Of a stretch of DNA of 64,000 nt, positions 47,480 through 57,054 are shown in pieces. The notes beneath the pieces were generated by a model, which worked only from the letters and a program-made list of their open reading frames with translations, had not been told where the DNA came from and made no database searches. The position numbers were made by a program, and so were the translations under genes. This stretch comes from Pseudomonas sp. Bc-h. GTDB taxonomy: Bacteria > Pseudomonadota > Gammaproteobacteria > Pseudomonadales > Pseudomonadaceae. Within the stretch, counting starts at the first letter, position 1. The number at the start of each line of letters is the position of its first letter. Location: NCBI RefSeq assembly GCF_002080045.1, contig NZ_MUIN01000004.1:186146-250145 (forward strand). Direction: 5' to 3'.

Positions 47480-47548
47480 TGTAGCAGTCCGGCTTGCCGG
47501 CGGCAGCGACTCCAATGACGCCACGGCCGGCAAGCCGGGCTGCTACAG
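47480..47548. repeat. REP-like inverted repeat, type B (best copy)
   Basis: TGTAGCAGTCCGGCTTGCCGG, GCAGCGACTCCAATGACG middle and CCGGCAAGCCGGGCTGCTACAG: near-perfect arms. It starts 17 bases after the gshB stop. Confidence 0.85.
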
Positions 47549-47693
47549 AATCGAAGATACCTCGCCAAAGCCCACTAATCGGCCCGGCGCCATCAAAGCC
47601 CAAGAACCCCCTGACATTGCGTTATCATGCGCGGCCTGAATTTCGTCCTAGGTTGGTTTTCGCAATGCTGGTTCGTGTGATTCCGGAGCGTCG

Positions 47694-48596
47694 ATGAACG
47701 CTGCGGTCGACAGTGATCTCCCGATGGCCCTGACCCGCACCCAAGTGCGCCCGGCCGATCGCCTGGGTTTTACCCTGATGATCGCGGCGCTGGTACATCT
47801 GGCATTGATCCTTGGCGTGGGCTTTACCTACGTCAAACCCGAGAAGATCACCCAGACCCTGGAAATCACCCTCGCCCCCTTCAAAAGCGACACTAAGCCC
47901 AAGGATGCTGACTTCCTCGCACAGGAAAACCAGCAAGGCAGCGGCACCCTCGACAAGAAGGCCGTGCCCAAGACCACTGAAATAGCGCCCTATCAAGACA
48001 CCAAAATCAACAAGGTGACACCTCCGCCTGCCGCCAAGCCAGTGGTCAAGCAGGAAGCGCCCAAGACCGCCGTGGCCACTAAAGCCCAGGCGCCGCAGAA
48101 AACCGTCGCCAAACGCGATGAAGTCAAACCGGACGAGCCCAAAAAGGCCGCCCCGACCTTTGACAGCACCCAACTGAACAGCGAAATCGCAAGCCTGGAA
48201 GCCGAACTTGCCGATGAGCAGCAGGCCTATGCCAAGCGTCCGAAGATTCATCGCCTGAGTGCCGCATCGACCATGCGCGACAAGGGCGCCTGGTACAAAG
48301 AGGACTGGCGCAAGAAGATCGAACGCATTGGCAACCTCAACTACCCCGAAGAGGCCCGGCGCCAGCAGATCTACGGCAGCCTGCGGATGATGGTGTCGAT
48401 CAACCGCGACGGCACTCTCTATGAGGTTCTGGTGCTGGAGTCCTCCGGCCAGCCGTTACTGGATCAGGCAGCGCAACGAATCGTCAGGCTGGCGGCGCCT
48501 TTCGCACCGTTCACCGGCGATCTCGCAGACATCGACCGGCTCGAGATCATCCGAACCTGGAAATTCGCCCGGGGCGACAAGCTTTCGAGTAACTGA
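47694..48596 (+). CDS. tonB3: TonB-family energy transducer, TonB3-like
   Basis: 300 residues: cytoplasmic 20 residues, one membrane helix at about 25-46, a long Lys/Pro/Ala-rich periplasmic spacer (about 60-170) and a C-terminal TonB domain with NLNYPEEARRQQIYGSLRMMVSINRDG in pieces. In P. aeruginosa the gene at this location, TonB3, is needed for twitching motility and pilus assembly, which fits the neighbourhood of pilG and pilT. exbB/exbD are not adjacent. Confidence 0.85.
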   Translation: MNAAVDSDLPMALTRTQVRPADRLGFTLMIAALVHLALILGVGFTYVKPEKITQTLEITLAPFKSDTKPKDADFLAQENQQGSGTLDKKAVPKTTEIAPYQDTKINKVTPPPAAKPVVKQEAPKTAVATKAQAPQKTVAKRDEVKPDEPKKAAPTFDSTQLNSEIASLEAELADEQQAYAKRPKIHRLSAASTMRDKGAWYKEDWRKKIERIGNLNYPEEARRQQIYGSLRMMVSINRDGTLYEVLVLESSGQPLLDQAAQRIVRLAAPFAPFTGDLADIDRLEIIRTWKFARGDKLSSN

Positions 48597-48707
48597 CCGA
48601 CGGGCCAGCGGTTATCAACATGAAACCTGAACCCCGTCGCGATTTATCCGCCCTCGGGTCGGTTCTGCCAGTTGTCACAACAGCCCCACGGCGCCACACT
48701 AGGGCTC

Positions 48708-49277
48708 ATGAAAAACGTCACTCCGTCGTACCTCAAGCACCAATTTCTGATCGCCATGCCCCACATGCACGATGAGAACTTCGCTCAGACCTTGACCTAC
48801 ATCGTCGAGCACAACGCCAATGGCGCCATGGGTCTGGTGATCAACCGACCGCAAAGCCTTTCTCTGGCTGACATTCTCGAGCAACTGCGCCCGGAGCTTC
48901 CCCCGCCCGTGCGTTGCCAGCACATCCCCATTCATGTCGGCGGCCCGGTTCAGACCGATCGCGGTTTCGTCTTGCATCCGACCGGACAAGTGTTCCAGGC
49001 CACTGTGGATCTGGGCGGGATCTCGCTGTCCACCTCGCAGGACGTCCTGTTTTCCATCGCCGACGGCTACGGACCTGATCAAAATCTGATCACCCTCGGC
49101 TACGCAGGCTGGGATGCAGGGCAACTGGAGGCCGAATTCGCGGCCAACGCCTGGCTAAACTGCGCATTCGATCCGGCCATCCTGTTCGAACTCGACAGCG
49201 AACAACGCCTCAACGCCGCTGCCGCGAAACTGGGCGTCAATCTGAACCTGCTGACCAGCCAGGCGGGCCACGCCTGA
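48708..49277 (+). CDS. algH: YqgE/AlgH family protein
   Basis: 189 residues from ATG 48708 (weak GGG ribosome site). Family motifs: YLKHQFLIAMPHM, ALNRPQ-type GLVINRPQSLSL, HVGGPVQTDRGFVLH and SLSTSQDVL. The biochemical function is unknown; AlgH was linked to alginate regulation in P. aeruginosa. It overlaps yqgF by 3 bases, and the pairing with yqgF is widely conserved. Confidence 0.93.
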   Translation: MKNVTPSYLKHQFLIAMPHMHDENFAQTLTYIVEHNANGAMGLVINRPQSLSLADILEQLRPELPPPVRCQHIPIHVGGPVQTDRGFVLHPTGQVFQATVDLGGISLSTSQDVLFSIADGYGPDQNLITLGYAGWDAGQLEAEFAANAWLNCAFDPAILFELDSEQRLNAAAAKLGVNLNLLTSQAGHA

Positions 49278-49717
49278 TGGCCGCACTGCGCCTGTTATTG
49301 GGCTTCGATTACGGCACCAAACAGATCGGCGTCGCGGTCGGACAGGTCATTACCGGCCAGGCCCGCGAGCTGTGCACCCTGAAAGCCCAGAACGGCGTGC
49401 CGGACTGGGACAAGGTTCAGGCACTCATCACCGAGTGGAAGCCCGACGCGATTGTCGTTGGCCTGCCGCTGAACATGGATGGCACGCCAAGCGAGATGAG
49501 CGCCCGCGCCGAGAAGTTCTCGCGCAAGCTCAACGGCCGCTTCAACCTGCCCGTCTACACCCATGACGAACGCCTGACCACCTTTGAAGCCAAGGGCGAA
49601 CGCTCGGCTCGAGGCGGCCAGCGCGGCAGCTATCGCGACAATCCGGTGGACGCAATTGCCGCAGCGCTTCTGCTGCAAGGCTGGCTGGAAGCCAACGGCG
49701 CACTGTTTGAAAGCTGA
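49277..49717 (+). CDS. yqgF: Holliday junction resolvase-like YqgF/RuvX
   Basis: 146 residues with an RNase H fold: LLGFDYGTKQIGVAVG at the N-terminus, DAIVVGLPLNMDGTPSEMS and YTHDERLTTFEA, where the Asp and Glu are the acidic active-site residues, then a final DNPVDAIAAALLLQ. Roles in 16S pre-rRNA processing and recombination are reported for the family. Starts in a TGATG overlap with algH. Confidence 0.95.
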   Translation: MAALRLLLGFDYGTKQIGVAVGQVITGQARELCTLKAQNGVPDWDKVQALITEWKPDAIVVGLPLNMDGTPSEMSARAEKFSRKLNGRFNLPVYTHDERLTTFEAKGERSARGGQRGSYRDNPVDAIAAALLLQGWLEANGALFES

Positions 49718-49810
49718 GCGCTTTACACTGCACCGCATTGAACAGCACTGAATTCGAGTTTCAGCCCGGCCAGCCGCAAGGAGTGAGACCGGGCTTCTGA
49801 AGGAGCGACC

Positions 49811-50335
49811 ATGAGCAGCCTGCCCAACCCCGCCGAATTGATCAGCCAGATGGCGATTGATCTGAACGCGCACCTGAATAAACGTGATATCAGCGAGCCT
49901 CGCTTCATCGGCATCCGCACAGGCGGCGTATGGGTCGCTCAGGCCCTGCTCGAAGCACTGAACAACCAGTCGCCGCTCGGCACGCTGGACGTTTCGTTCT
50001 ACCGCGACGACTTCAGCCAGAACGGCCTGCACCCTCAAGTGCGCCCCTCGGAGCTGCCGTTCGAGATCGAAGGTCAGCATCTGGTGCTGATCGATGACGT
50101 ATTGATGAGCGGCCGTACTATCCGCGCCGCCCTCAACGAACTGTTCGACTATGGCCGCCCGGCCAGCGTGACCCTGGTTTCACTGCTGGACCTGGACGCC
50201 GCCGAGCTGCCGATTCGCCCAAATGTGACCGGCGCGACGCTGGATCTGTCTCCGAACGAGCGGGTCAAGCTGTCCGGCCCGTCGCCGCTGACGCTCGAAC
50301 TGCAAGACCTTTCCACCGATTCCGCCGCCCTCTAA
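49811..50335 (+). CDS. pyrR: PyrR bifunctional regulator/uracil phosphoribosyltransferase
   Basis: 174 residues of the PRTase fold with [24 protein letters not shown] and the PRPP-binding loop [13 protein letters not shown] at 92-104. In Pseudomonas, PyrR precedes pyrB and pyrC' and influences their expression by a mechanism different from the Bacillus antiterminator. No clear Bacillus-type attenuator was seen in the 93 bases before it. It lies 12 bases before pyrB. Confidence 0.95.
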   Translation: MSSLPNPAELISQMAIDLNAHLNKRDISEPRFIGIRTGGVWVAQALLEALNNQSPLGTLDVSFYRDDFSQNGLHPQVRPSELPFEIEGQHLVLIDDVLMSGRTIRAALNELFDYGRPASVTLVSLLDLDAAELPIRPNVTGATLDLSPNERVKLSGPSPLTLELQDLSTDSAAL

Positions 50336-50347
50336 GAGTCCTTTGCG

Positions 50348-51352
50348 ATGACGCCTCTCGACGCCAAGCGCCCGCTGCAGCTGAACCATCAGGGTCAGCT
50401 GCAACATTTTCTCTCGCTCGACGGTTTGCCCCGCGAACTGCTCACCGAAATCCTCGATACCGCCGACTCGTTCCTTGAAGTCGGTGCCCGGGCGGTGAAA
50501 AAAGTCCCGTTGCTGCGCGGCAAGACCGTATGCAACGTGTTCTTCGAGAACTCGACCCGCACCCGCACCACGTTCGAACTGGCGGCACAAAGGCTGTCGG
50601 CGGACGTCATCACCCTGAACGTGTCGACCTCCTCGACCAGCAAGGGCGAGACGCTGTTCGACACCCTGCGCAACCTTGAGGCCATGGCTGCCGACATGTT
50701 CGTCGTGCGTCACGGCGACTCGGGGGCGGCGCACTTCATTGCCGAGCACGTGTGCCCGCAGGTGGCGATCATCAACGGCGGCGACGGCCGTCACGCCCAC
50801 CCGACGCAAGGCATGCTCGACATGCTGACCATCCGCCGCCACAAGGGCAACTTCGAGAACCTCTCGGTGGCCATCGTCGGCGACATCCTGCACTCGCGCG
50901 TAGCGCGCTCGAACATGATCGCCCTCAAGGCGTTGGGCTGCCCTGACATTCGTGTGGTCGCACCGAAAACCCTGCTGCCGATTGGCGTCGAGCAGTATGG
51001 CGTGAAGGTCTATACGGATCTGGCAGAAGGCCTGAAAGACGTCGACGTGGTCATCATGCTGCGCCTGCAGCGCGAGCGCATGTCCGGCGGCCTGCTGCCG
51101 AGCGAGGGCGAGTTCTACCGCCTGTTCGGCCTGACCACCGCGCGCCTGGCCGGAGCCAAGCCTGATGCAATCGTCATGCACCCTGGCCCGATCAATCGGG
51201 GTGTGGAGATCGAGTCGGCTGTGGCCGACGGCGCCCATTCCGTGATCCTCAATCAAGTGACCTACGGCATTGCCGTGCGCATGGCCGTCTTGTCCATGGC
51301 CATGAGTGGCCAGAACGCCCAACGCCAGTTCGAGCAGGAGAACGCGCAGTGA
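50348..51352 (+). CDS. pyrB: Aspartate carbamoyltransferase catalytic chain
   Basis: 334 residues, with the extended N-terminus of Pseudomonas class A ATCase. Carbamoyl-phosphate motif [36 protein letters not shown] and the aspartate-binding RLQRERM region. It makes carbamoyl-aspartate for UMP. In pseudomonads it works only in a dodecamer with PyrC', encoded next with a 4-base overlap. Confidence 0.97.
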   Translation: MTPLDAKRPLQLNHQGQLQHFLSLDGLPRELLTEILDTADSFLEVGARAVKKVPLLRGKTVCNVFFENSTRTRTTFELAAQRLSADVITLNVSTSSTSKGETLFDTLRNLEAMAADMFVVRHGDSGAAHFIAEHVCPQVAIINGGDGRHAHPTQGMLDMLTIRRHKGNFENLSVAIVGDILHSRVARSNMIALKALGCPDIRVVAPKTLLPIGVEQYGVKVYTDLAEGLKDVDVVIMLRLQRERMSGGLLPSEGEFYRLFGLTTARLAGAKPDAIVMHPGPINRGVEIESAVADGAHSVILNQVTYGIAVRMAVLSMAMSGQNAQRQFEQENAQ

Positions 51353-52620
51353 AGTTCAGCATCATCAACGCTCGCGTCATCGACCCTGTCAGCGGCATGG
51401 ATCAGGTCATCGACGTACACCTGGAAGCCGGCAAGATCCTCGCCCTTGGCTCGGCGCCCGCCGACTTCACCCCATCGCAGACCATTGACGGCAAGGGTCT
51501 GGTTGCAGCGCCCGGTCTGGTGGATCTGAACGTGTCCCTGCGCGAACCGGGCTACAGCCGCAAAGGTACCATCGCCAGCGAAACCCGCGCGGCCGCAGCC
51601 GGTGGCGTGACCAGCCTGTGCTGCCCACCTCGGACCAAGCCGGTGCTCGATACCTCGGCCGTGGCCGAACTGATTCTGGATCGCGCCCGTGAAGCCGGAC
51701 ACAGCAAGGTGTTCCCGATTGGCGCGCTGAGCAAAGGTCTGGAAGGCGAACAACTGGCCGAACTGATCGCCCTGCGTGATGCGGGTTGCGTCGCTTTCAC
51801 CAATGGCTTGGTGAACTTTGGCAGCAATCGCACCCTGTGCAGGGCGCTGGAGTACGCCGCGACCTTCGACCTGACCGTGATCTTCAACTCCCAGGATCAT
51901 GATCTGGCGGCCGGTGGTCTGGCTCATGACGGCCCGACTGCAGCATTCCTCGGCTTGCCGGGCATTCCCGAAACCGCCGAAACCGTGGCGCTGGCCCGCG
52001 ACCTTCTATTAGTAGAGCAAAGCGGCGTTCGCGCGCACTTCACTCAGTTGACCAGCGCTCGTGGCGTTGCGCTGATCGCCCAGGCCCAGGCTCGTGGTTT
52101 GCCAGTGACCGCCGATGTTGCGCTGTATCAGTTGATTTTGACCGACGAAGCGCTGATCGACTTCTCCAGCCTCTATCACGTGCAACCGCCGCTGCGCACC
52201 CGCGCTGACCGCGATGCGCTGCGCGAGGCAGTTAAATCGGGCGTGGTACAGGCCATCTCCAGTCATCACCAGCCCCATGAACGCGATGCCAAACTGGCGC
52301 CGTTCGGTGCGACGGAACCGGGTATCAGCAGCGTCGAGCTGCTGCTGCCACTGGCGATGACGCTGGTTGAAGATGGCTTGCTGGACCTGCCGAGCCTGCT
52401 CGCGCGCCTGAGCTCGGGCCCTGCGGCGGCCTTGCGCCTGCCTGCGGGCCAGTTGGCTGCCGGTGCCCCTGCGGATCTGGTCCTGTTCGACCCGGCTGCC
52501 TCCACCGTCGCAGGCGAGAAGTGGCTGTCCAGGGGCGAGAATTGCCCGTTCCTCGGCCATTGCCTGCCGAGCGCGGTGAAGTACACCTTTGTGGATGGCC
52601 GGATCAGCTATATCGGGTGA
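51349..52620 (+). CDS. pyrC': PyrC': non-catalytic dihydroorotase-like subunit of ATCase
   Basis: 423 residues with a dihydroorotase fold but without the zinc site: the usual DxHxH appears as [12 protein letters not shown], with Asn61 and Ser63 replacing the two histidines, and the later DHD-type motif is FNSQDHDLA. This loss is the hallmark of the structural PyrC' subunit of Pseudomonas class A ATCase. An active dihydroorotase must be encoded elsewhere. Confidence 0.93.
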   Translation: MKFSIINARVIDPVSGMDQVIDVHLEAGKILALGSAPADFTPSQTIDGKGLVAAPGLVDLNVSLREPGYSRKGTIASETRAAAAGGVTSLCCPPRTKPVLDTSAVAELILDRAREAGHSKVFPIGALSKGLEGEQLAELIALRDAGCVAFTNGLVNFGSNRTLCRALEYAATFDLTVIFNSQDHDLAAGGLAHDGPTAAFLGLPGIPETAETVALARDLLLVEQSGVRAHFTQLTSARGVALIAQAQARGLPVTADVALYQLILTDEALIDFSSLYHVQPPLRTRADRDALREAVKSGVVQAISSHHQPHERDAKLAPFGATEPGISSVELLLPLAMTLVEDGLLDLPSLLARLSSGPAAALRLPAGQLAAGAPADLVLFDPAASTVAGEKWLSRGENCPFLGHCLPSAVKYTFVDGRISYIG

Positions 52621-52650
52621 CATCCGAAATACTGACTTTCAGTGCAAACG

Positions 52651-52683
52651 CTAAGCACTCATCGTACTGAAATGAGTGCTTAG
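52651..52683. terminator. Perfect 12-bp hairpin between convergent pyrC' and the repeat-protein gene
   Basis: CTAAGCACTCAT (52651-52662), 9-base loop, ATGAGTGCTTAG (52672-52683), all 12 pairs matched. It begins 30 bases after the pyrC' stop and ends 20 bases before the stop of the minus-strand gene. No T-run follows on either side, so it may terminate poorly or instead protect 3' ends. Confidence 0.6.
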
Positions 52684-52703
52684 CCAACGATCACTAAGTG
52701 TAT

Positions 52704-54047
52704 CTATGCGGTGCCACCAAAATACCGCCGCATTGATCCCATATTCGCTCCTAGCCCGGGCTCCATCGAATTATTACATCCGACTACCAGTTTCCCTCCC
52801 TTCTGTTCGATCATTTTAGCTGGAAGACTGCCGCCCCCGCCGGGGTGGTATTGGTAGCCATTCCCCTTCTCACCAAACGTCTTGTCCAATTGTCCGCCAG
52901 GAAGAAGGTAACGAGCGAGACAGGAGTCCTGGGCACCTGTACCCCAGGCCATTAGATTCCCATCGCCCGTAATAAACGCATCCTCCCAAGGACAATCATT
53001 ATCAACTGTTACCGAATCAAAAAAATCACCCGGCTCACCATCTACTTGAAACGATTGGATAAATGTCTTACCGCTGACCGGACCCTCTTTTTTGTGAAAT
53101 AGGTTACCCATCGCCAATATTGAGCCATTGTCCTGTATGACTAAGTGACGAATGCTGACACCTTGGTCCTTTGGTTGAAACCGATAAATTCCATCACCCC
53201 GATCACCAAAGGTTCGGTCTAATGTCCCATCCTGGTTCACCCGAGCCAATAGTCCCACATAATCCCCAACTGGCTGATAATAACAGCCACCCACAATGGT
53301 CTTTTCACCTTGACTGGCCAGCGTTGTGATTTCCACAATAAAATCCTCTTCTACATCGATGTTTGAACGTAAGTCGAACACGCCATTGACAAGCTGGCCA
53401 TCTAGGGTAACTCGATAAACCAAACCACTCGTGCGGGAGGCACGCCCGGCGTTGACTGCAACGACAAAACCATCTTTAGCTAGCGCAAAATTTGCTACCC
53501 TCCCCAGCCGCCCTGCAAACTCGCTATATTGCTCCGGTAGATCCCATTGCAAAAAACCTGGCCTCGGAGCCTTCTTTGTAGCTGCTCCGCTTTGCTTGGC
53601 AAAATCAGGATCGGGGGAACAATCATGCAGGAGGCGCCCGAAACTCAGCGTTTTAGTGCCCACTCCCCCCAACATAATAAAGCCATTGTTTTCATCTGAA
53701 ATAAACCGCCACATCGGCTGACCTAAAAGGTCATCACTTTGCTGCCCAAGTTTCAATCCAAAAACGCGATCGGGAACGGTATCGGACGTGATTCGAACAA
53801 TAAAATAGTCGTGAGTTCTAGGCCCTTCAAAGGGCCCGAAGTAACCACAAACATAGAGTCCTCCATCCGGCTCTCCCGCACTATCGATACTGTTCGCAAC
53901 CGATATGATTTTAACCAAGCCGGGCATAGGCTCGAGACCGAGGTCAGCCAGCACTGCACTAAGACGAACCACCGTAACTCCCGGATCGCCCTTAGGAAAA
54001 ACGAATTCGCGATCCAGTGCCCCGGGGTACTCAGCGTTCTTAGTCAT
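52704..54047 (-). CDS. Delta-60/DUF5122-type repeat protein of unknown function
   Basis: 447 residues from ATG 54047, chosen because GGGAG lies 8 bases upstream; the frame could open 16 residues earlier. There is no signal peptide or membrane helix. The chain contains repeats of the delta-60 type, each with L-D-x-x-F-G-x-x-G-x-G: GALDREFVFPKGDPG near 8-22, DGTLDRTFGDRGDGIYRF in the middle and GQLDKTFGEKGNGYQYH near the end, separated by strand-rich segments such as DGGLYVCGYF and NNGFIMLGGVG. A beta-propeller is expected. Base composition is clearly more AT-rich than the neighbours and codon use is different, which suggests recent acquisition. Confidence 0.7.
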   Translation of the reverse strand: MTKNAEYPGALDREFVFPKGDPGVTVVRLSAVLADLGLEPMPGLVKIISVANSIDSAGEPDGGLYVCGYFGPFEGPRTHDYFIVRITSDTVPDRVFGLKLGQQSDDLLGQPMWRFISDENNGFIMLGGVGTKTLSFGRLLHDCSPDPDFAKQSGAATKKAPRPGFLQWDLPEQYSEFAGRLGRVANFALAKDGFVVAVNAGRASRTSGLVYRVTLDGQLVNGVFDLRSNIDVEEDFIVEITTLASQGEKTIVGGCYYQPVGDYVGLLARVNQDGTLDRTFGDRGDGIYRFQPKDQGVSIRHLVIQDNGSILAMGNLFHKKEGPVSGKTFIQSFQVDGEPGDFFDSVTVDNDCPWEDAFITGDGNLMAWGTGAQDSCLARYLLPGGQLDKTFGEKGNGYQYHPGGGGSLPAKMIEQKGGKLVVGCNNSMEPGLGANMGSMRRYFGGTA

Positions 54048-54444
54048 ATCAAAAATCTCCCTATAATAATTAACCACCTCAGCCTGCTGAAACATTTCAT
54101 ACCAGGCGTATAGAACTGTATAGCAAATAGCGTGAAGAACGCAGAACTTTCCCGACGAAGTGAGTCGACTTATTCGAAATTAAATAACCCGTTAATATTC
54201 ACTTTCGCGATTGAACAGAAAAACAACAAACTATTATTTCGGCTTAAGGTTGAGAAACACTATCGCTTGATTCATGATTGCCGCGACCGCATGCTTCACT
54301 CCCGAGGATAACGAGCATCATCTGTAGGAGCGAGCGTACCCAGAGCCGCCGCCAAGCGGTAGATTTGCACCTCAGGCTCCATGTCCAAGCATTCGTTGCT
54401 AGGCATTCACCAAGGCAGCGGAGCGAGTTGATGACCAGTAGAAA
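54048..54444. other. AT-rich gene-free region
   Basis: Upstream region of the repeat-protein gene. The part 54110-54280 is the most AT-rich of the window (TTAAATAACCCGTTAATATTC and nearby). At about 54320-54360 there is a CTGTAGGAGCGAGC fragment, the start of a REP-like arm without a partner. No credible gene or hairpin with T-run was seen. Confidence 0.5.
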
Positions 54445-54861
54445 TCAACGCTTCGCGTTCTTCACTGAAACTTGGTCATTCAGCGTCCAGAAGTCGTACA
54501 GAACGCCCAGGAAGAACAGCCCGCCGGTAAACAGGTAAATGATCCCGGTGATCCATTTACCCTGATACATCCGGTGCACACCGAAGACACCCAAAAAGGT
54601 CAGCAAAACCCAGGCGACGCTGTAATCGGTGGTACCCGCGTTGAATCTCAGATCGGCTTCGCGATCCATCGACGGGATCAGAAACAGGTCGATCAGCCAG
54701 CCAATCCCCAGCAAACCCAGCGTGAAGAACCAGATCGTGCCGGTCACCGGCTTGCCGTAATAGAAGCGGTGAGAACCGGTGAAACCGACGATCCACAGCA
54801 GATAACCCATGACCTTGCTGTGGGTGTCGGGACGTTGAACGTCAGGGTGATAGGTGTTCAT
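54445..54861 (-). CDS. TM2-domain membrane protein (two TM2 units)
   Basis: 138 residues. Two TM2 units are visible: YLLWIVGFTGSHRFYYGKPVTGTIWFFTLGLLGIGWLIDLFLIP in pieces (about 20-65) and VAWVLLTFLGVFGVHRMYQGKWITGIIYLFTGGLFFLGVLYDFW in pieces (about 83-128). Each has the G-x-H-R/x-F/M-Y turn between two helices. Inner membrane; function unknown in bacteria. It is divergent from the NlpC/P60 gene with 250 bases between them. Confidence 0.88.
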   Translation of the reverse strand: MNTYHPDVQRPDTHSKVMGYLLWIVGFTGSHRFYYGKPVTGTIWFFTLGLLGIGWLIDLFLIPSMDREADLRFNAGTTDYSVAWVLLTFLGVFGVHRMYQGKWITGIIYLFTGGLFFLGVLYDFWTLNDQVSVKNAKR

Positions 54862-55111
54862 TGGTTACCTCTTTTGTGACGATAGAAAAAAATATGCGTA
54901 AGTTTTGTGACTTTGATGTGCCTCTCCGACGTATGGCTTGAACCTCTGGGCGATCACGCAAACCCTTGTTCTGCAAGGCGATGGCCACAGACATGTGACA
55001 GTTAGAGCGTCGAAACTGACCTTGAGACCAGTAAATTGTTCGACAAATGGCCTCGGAAACGTCGAAAAAGCTGTTATAAAGTTGCGCGCTGACCAATATG
55101 AGCCCTGCCTA

Positions 55112-55843
55112 ATGCGTCCATTTTTGAAGACATGGCTAACTATTTGCCTATTTATGCCACTGGCCGCCCACGCCACCAATCGTGAGCAAACGCTACCTTC
55201 GAGTTTTACGGGTTTTACTGCCAGATCCGAGTCATCGGAAACCGTATCTCGCAACATTGCCGCTCAACGCGCAGCAATCGCAGCCCTCGAAGAGACAGCA
55301 ACCCCGCTTGAAACTTCAAGCAGGAAAAACCGAGTAACCAAGGGCAAGAAGTCCCACAGTTCTCGCAAGATTTCGGAAAACACCGTTGCCCTCGCCGCGT
55401 CTTCGCAGATGGGGACCAGGCAGAGCAACAACGTGGTCAACCGGGCCGTGAATGCAATCGGTACACCTTATCGTTGGGGCGGCACCAGCCCGACAAAAGG
55501 CTTCGACTGCAGCGGCCTGGTCAAATACGCGTTCAACGATGTGAGCGAAGTGGACCTGCCGCGCACCTCCAACGCCATGGCCGAAGGCCACGGGCAGAAG
55601 GTCGACCGCAAGGATCTGAAGCCGGGCGACTTGCTGTTCTTCAACATCAAGAGCCGCAAGGTCAACCACGTCGCCATTTACTTGGGTGACGACCGCTTTG
55701 TTCACGCACCTCGCCGTGGCAAGTCGGTGACCATCGACACGCTGAAGAAGCCGTACTGGGACAGCCACTACGTGGTTGCCAAGCGCGTCCTGCCGAAACA
55801 GGCGCCGACGCCGAAAGGCACGGTGCGCATCGCGCAGCGTTGA
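55112..55843 (+). CDS. NlpC/P60 (C40) cell-wall peptidase
   Basis: 243 residues from ATG 55112. A signal peptide of about 21 residues (FLKTWLTICLFMPLAAHA), a low-complexity basic linker (about 65-100) and a C40 domain (about 105-230) with catalytic Cys133 in FDCSGLVKYAF, His186 in VNHVAIYLGDD and His198 in FVHAPRRGK. Enzymes of this family cut the D-Glu-diaminopimelate bond of peptidoglycan stems. The longer open frame upstream lacks a start with ribosome site. Confidence 0.9.
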   Translation: MRPFLKTWLTICLFMPLAAHATNREQTLPSSFTGFTARSESSETVSRNIAAQRAAIAALEETATPLETSSRKNRVTKGKKSHSSRKISENTVALAASSQMGTRQSNNVVNRAVNAIGTPYRWGGTSPTKGFDCSGLVKYAFNDVSEVDLPRTSNAMAEGHGQKVDRKDLKPGDLLFFNIKSRKVNHVAIYLGDDRFVHAPRRGKSVTIDTLKKPYWDSHYVVAKRVLPKQAPTPKGTVRIAQR

Positions 55844-55870
55844 TCGGTATCAGCGGCATCGCGACATGAA

Positions 55871-55950
55871 CCTGTAGCAGCCCTTGCCAGCGGTAGCGAT
55901 CTTATTGACGCCACCACCGCGAATCCGGACTGCTACAGGTTTTTTTGCAT
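55871..55950 (+). terminator. REP-like type B element followed by a T-run
   Basis: CCTGTAGCAGCCCTTGCC and GGACTGCTACAGG arms (55871-55938) are followed by TTTTTTT. It is a REP-like repeat that here also has the form of an intrinsic terminator for the NlpC/P60 gene. Confidence 0.7.
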
Positions 55951-55965
55951 CTGCTGTTTGGGCAA

Positions 55966-57000
55966 TCAGAAGTTGTCCGGCGTCTTGGCTTTCTCGCGAG
56001 CGCTTTCCCGCGTGATCAGGCCCTTGCTGATCAGGTCCTTCAGACACATGTCCAGCGTCTGCATCCCCAACGCCCCACCGGTTTGAATCGACGAGTACAT
56101 CTGCGCCACCTTGTCCTCGCGGATCAGGTTACGGATGGCAGAGGTGCCGATCATGATCTCGTGCGCCGCCACTCGGCCGCCGCCAACTTTCTTCAACAGC
56201 GCCTGGGACACAATGGCGTGCAGCGACTCGGAAAGCATCGAACGAATCATCGATTTTTCCTGAGCCGGGAATACGTCCACGATCCGGTCGATACTCTTCG
56301 CTGCGGATGTGGTGTGCAGCGTGCCGAACACAAGGTGGCCGGTTTCCGCGGCAGTCAGCGCCAGGCGGATGGTCTCCAGGTCACGCAGCTCACCTACCAG
56401 GATCACGTCCGGGTCTTCCCGCAGCGCCGAACGCAGCGCTTCGGCGAAACCATGAGTGTCGCGGTGGACCTCACGCTGGTTGATCAGGCTTTTCTTGGAC
56501 TCGTGAACGAATTCGATCGGGTCTTCGATGGTCAGGATGTGGTGATGCTTGTTGGCGTTCAGGTAATCGACCATCGCCGCCAGCGTTGTCGATTTACCTG
56601 AACCGGTCGGGCCGGTCACCAGCACCAGCCCGCGCGGGACGTCGGTAATCTTGCGAAACACTTCCCCCATGCCCAGCTCTTCCATGCTCAGGACTTTCGA
56701 GGGAATGGTCCGGAACACCGCACCTGCACCACGGTTCTGGTTAAACGCGTTGACCCTGAACCGCGCCACGCCCGGCACCTCGAAGGAAAAGTCCGTTTCC
56801 AGATCTTCCTCGAAATCCTTGCGCTGCCTGTCGTTCATGATGTCGTAGATGAGCGCCTGGACCTCTTTCTGATCCAGCGCTGGCAGGTTGATCCGCCGCA
56901 CGTCGCCATCCACACGAATCATCGGTGGCAAGCCGGCAGAGAGATGTAAGTCCGACGCGCCTTGCTTGGCACTGAAGGCAAGCAGCTCGGTAATATCCAT
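55966..57000 (-). CDS. pilT: PilT: type IV pilus retraction ATPase
   Basis: 344 residues from ATG 57000 (GAGGAG 5 bases upstream). Walker A GPTGSGKST at 130-138, Asp box with VGELRDLETIRLALTAAETGHLV in pieces, His box LHTTSAAK and the PilT-specific C-terminal AIRNLIRED. It powers pilus retraction for twitching. It ends in DNF shortly before the REP element; pilU is not seen downstream. Confidence 0.97.
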   Translation of the reverse strand: MDITELLAFSAKQGASDLHLSAGLPPMIRVDGDVRRINLPALDQKEVQALIYDIMNDRQRKDFEEDLETDFSFEVPGVARFRVNAFNQNRGAGAVFRTIPSKVLSMEELGMGEVFRKITDVPRGLVLVTGPTGSGKSTTLAAMVDYLNANKHHHILTIEDPIEFVHESKKSLINQREVHRDTHGFAEALRSALREDPDVILVGELRDLETIRLALTAAETGHLVFGTLHTTSAAKSIDRIVDVFPAQEKSMIRSMLSESLHAIVSQALLKKVGGGRVAAHEIMIGTSAIRNLIREDKVAQMYSSIQTGGALGMQTLDMCLKDLISKGLITRESAREKAKTPDNF

Positions 57001-57054
57001 ACAGCTCCTCATCACATAGAATGCCGCAGACTTTAGCCCTGCTGGCGCAAATCA

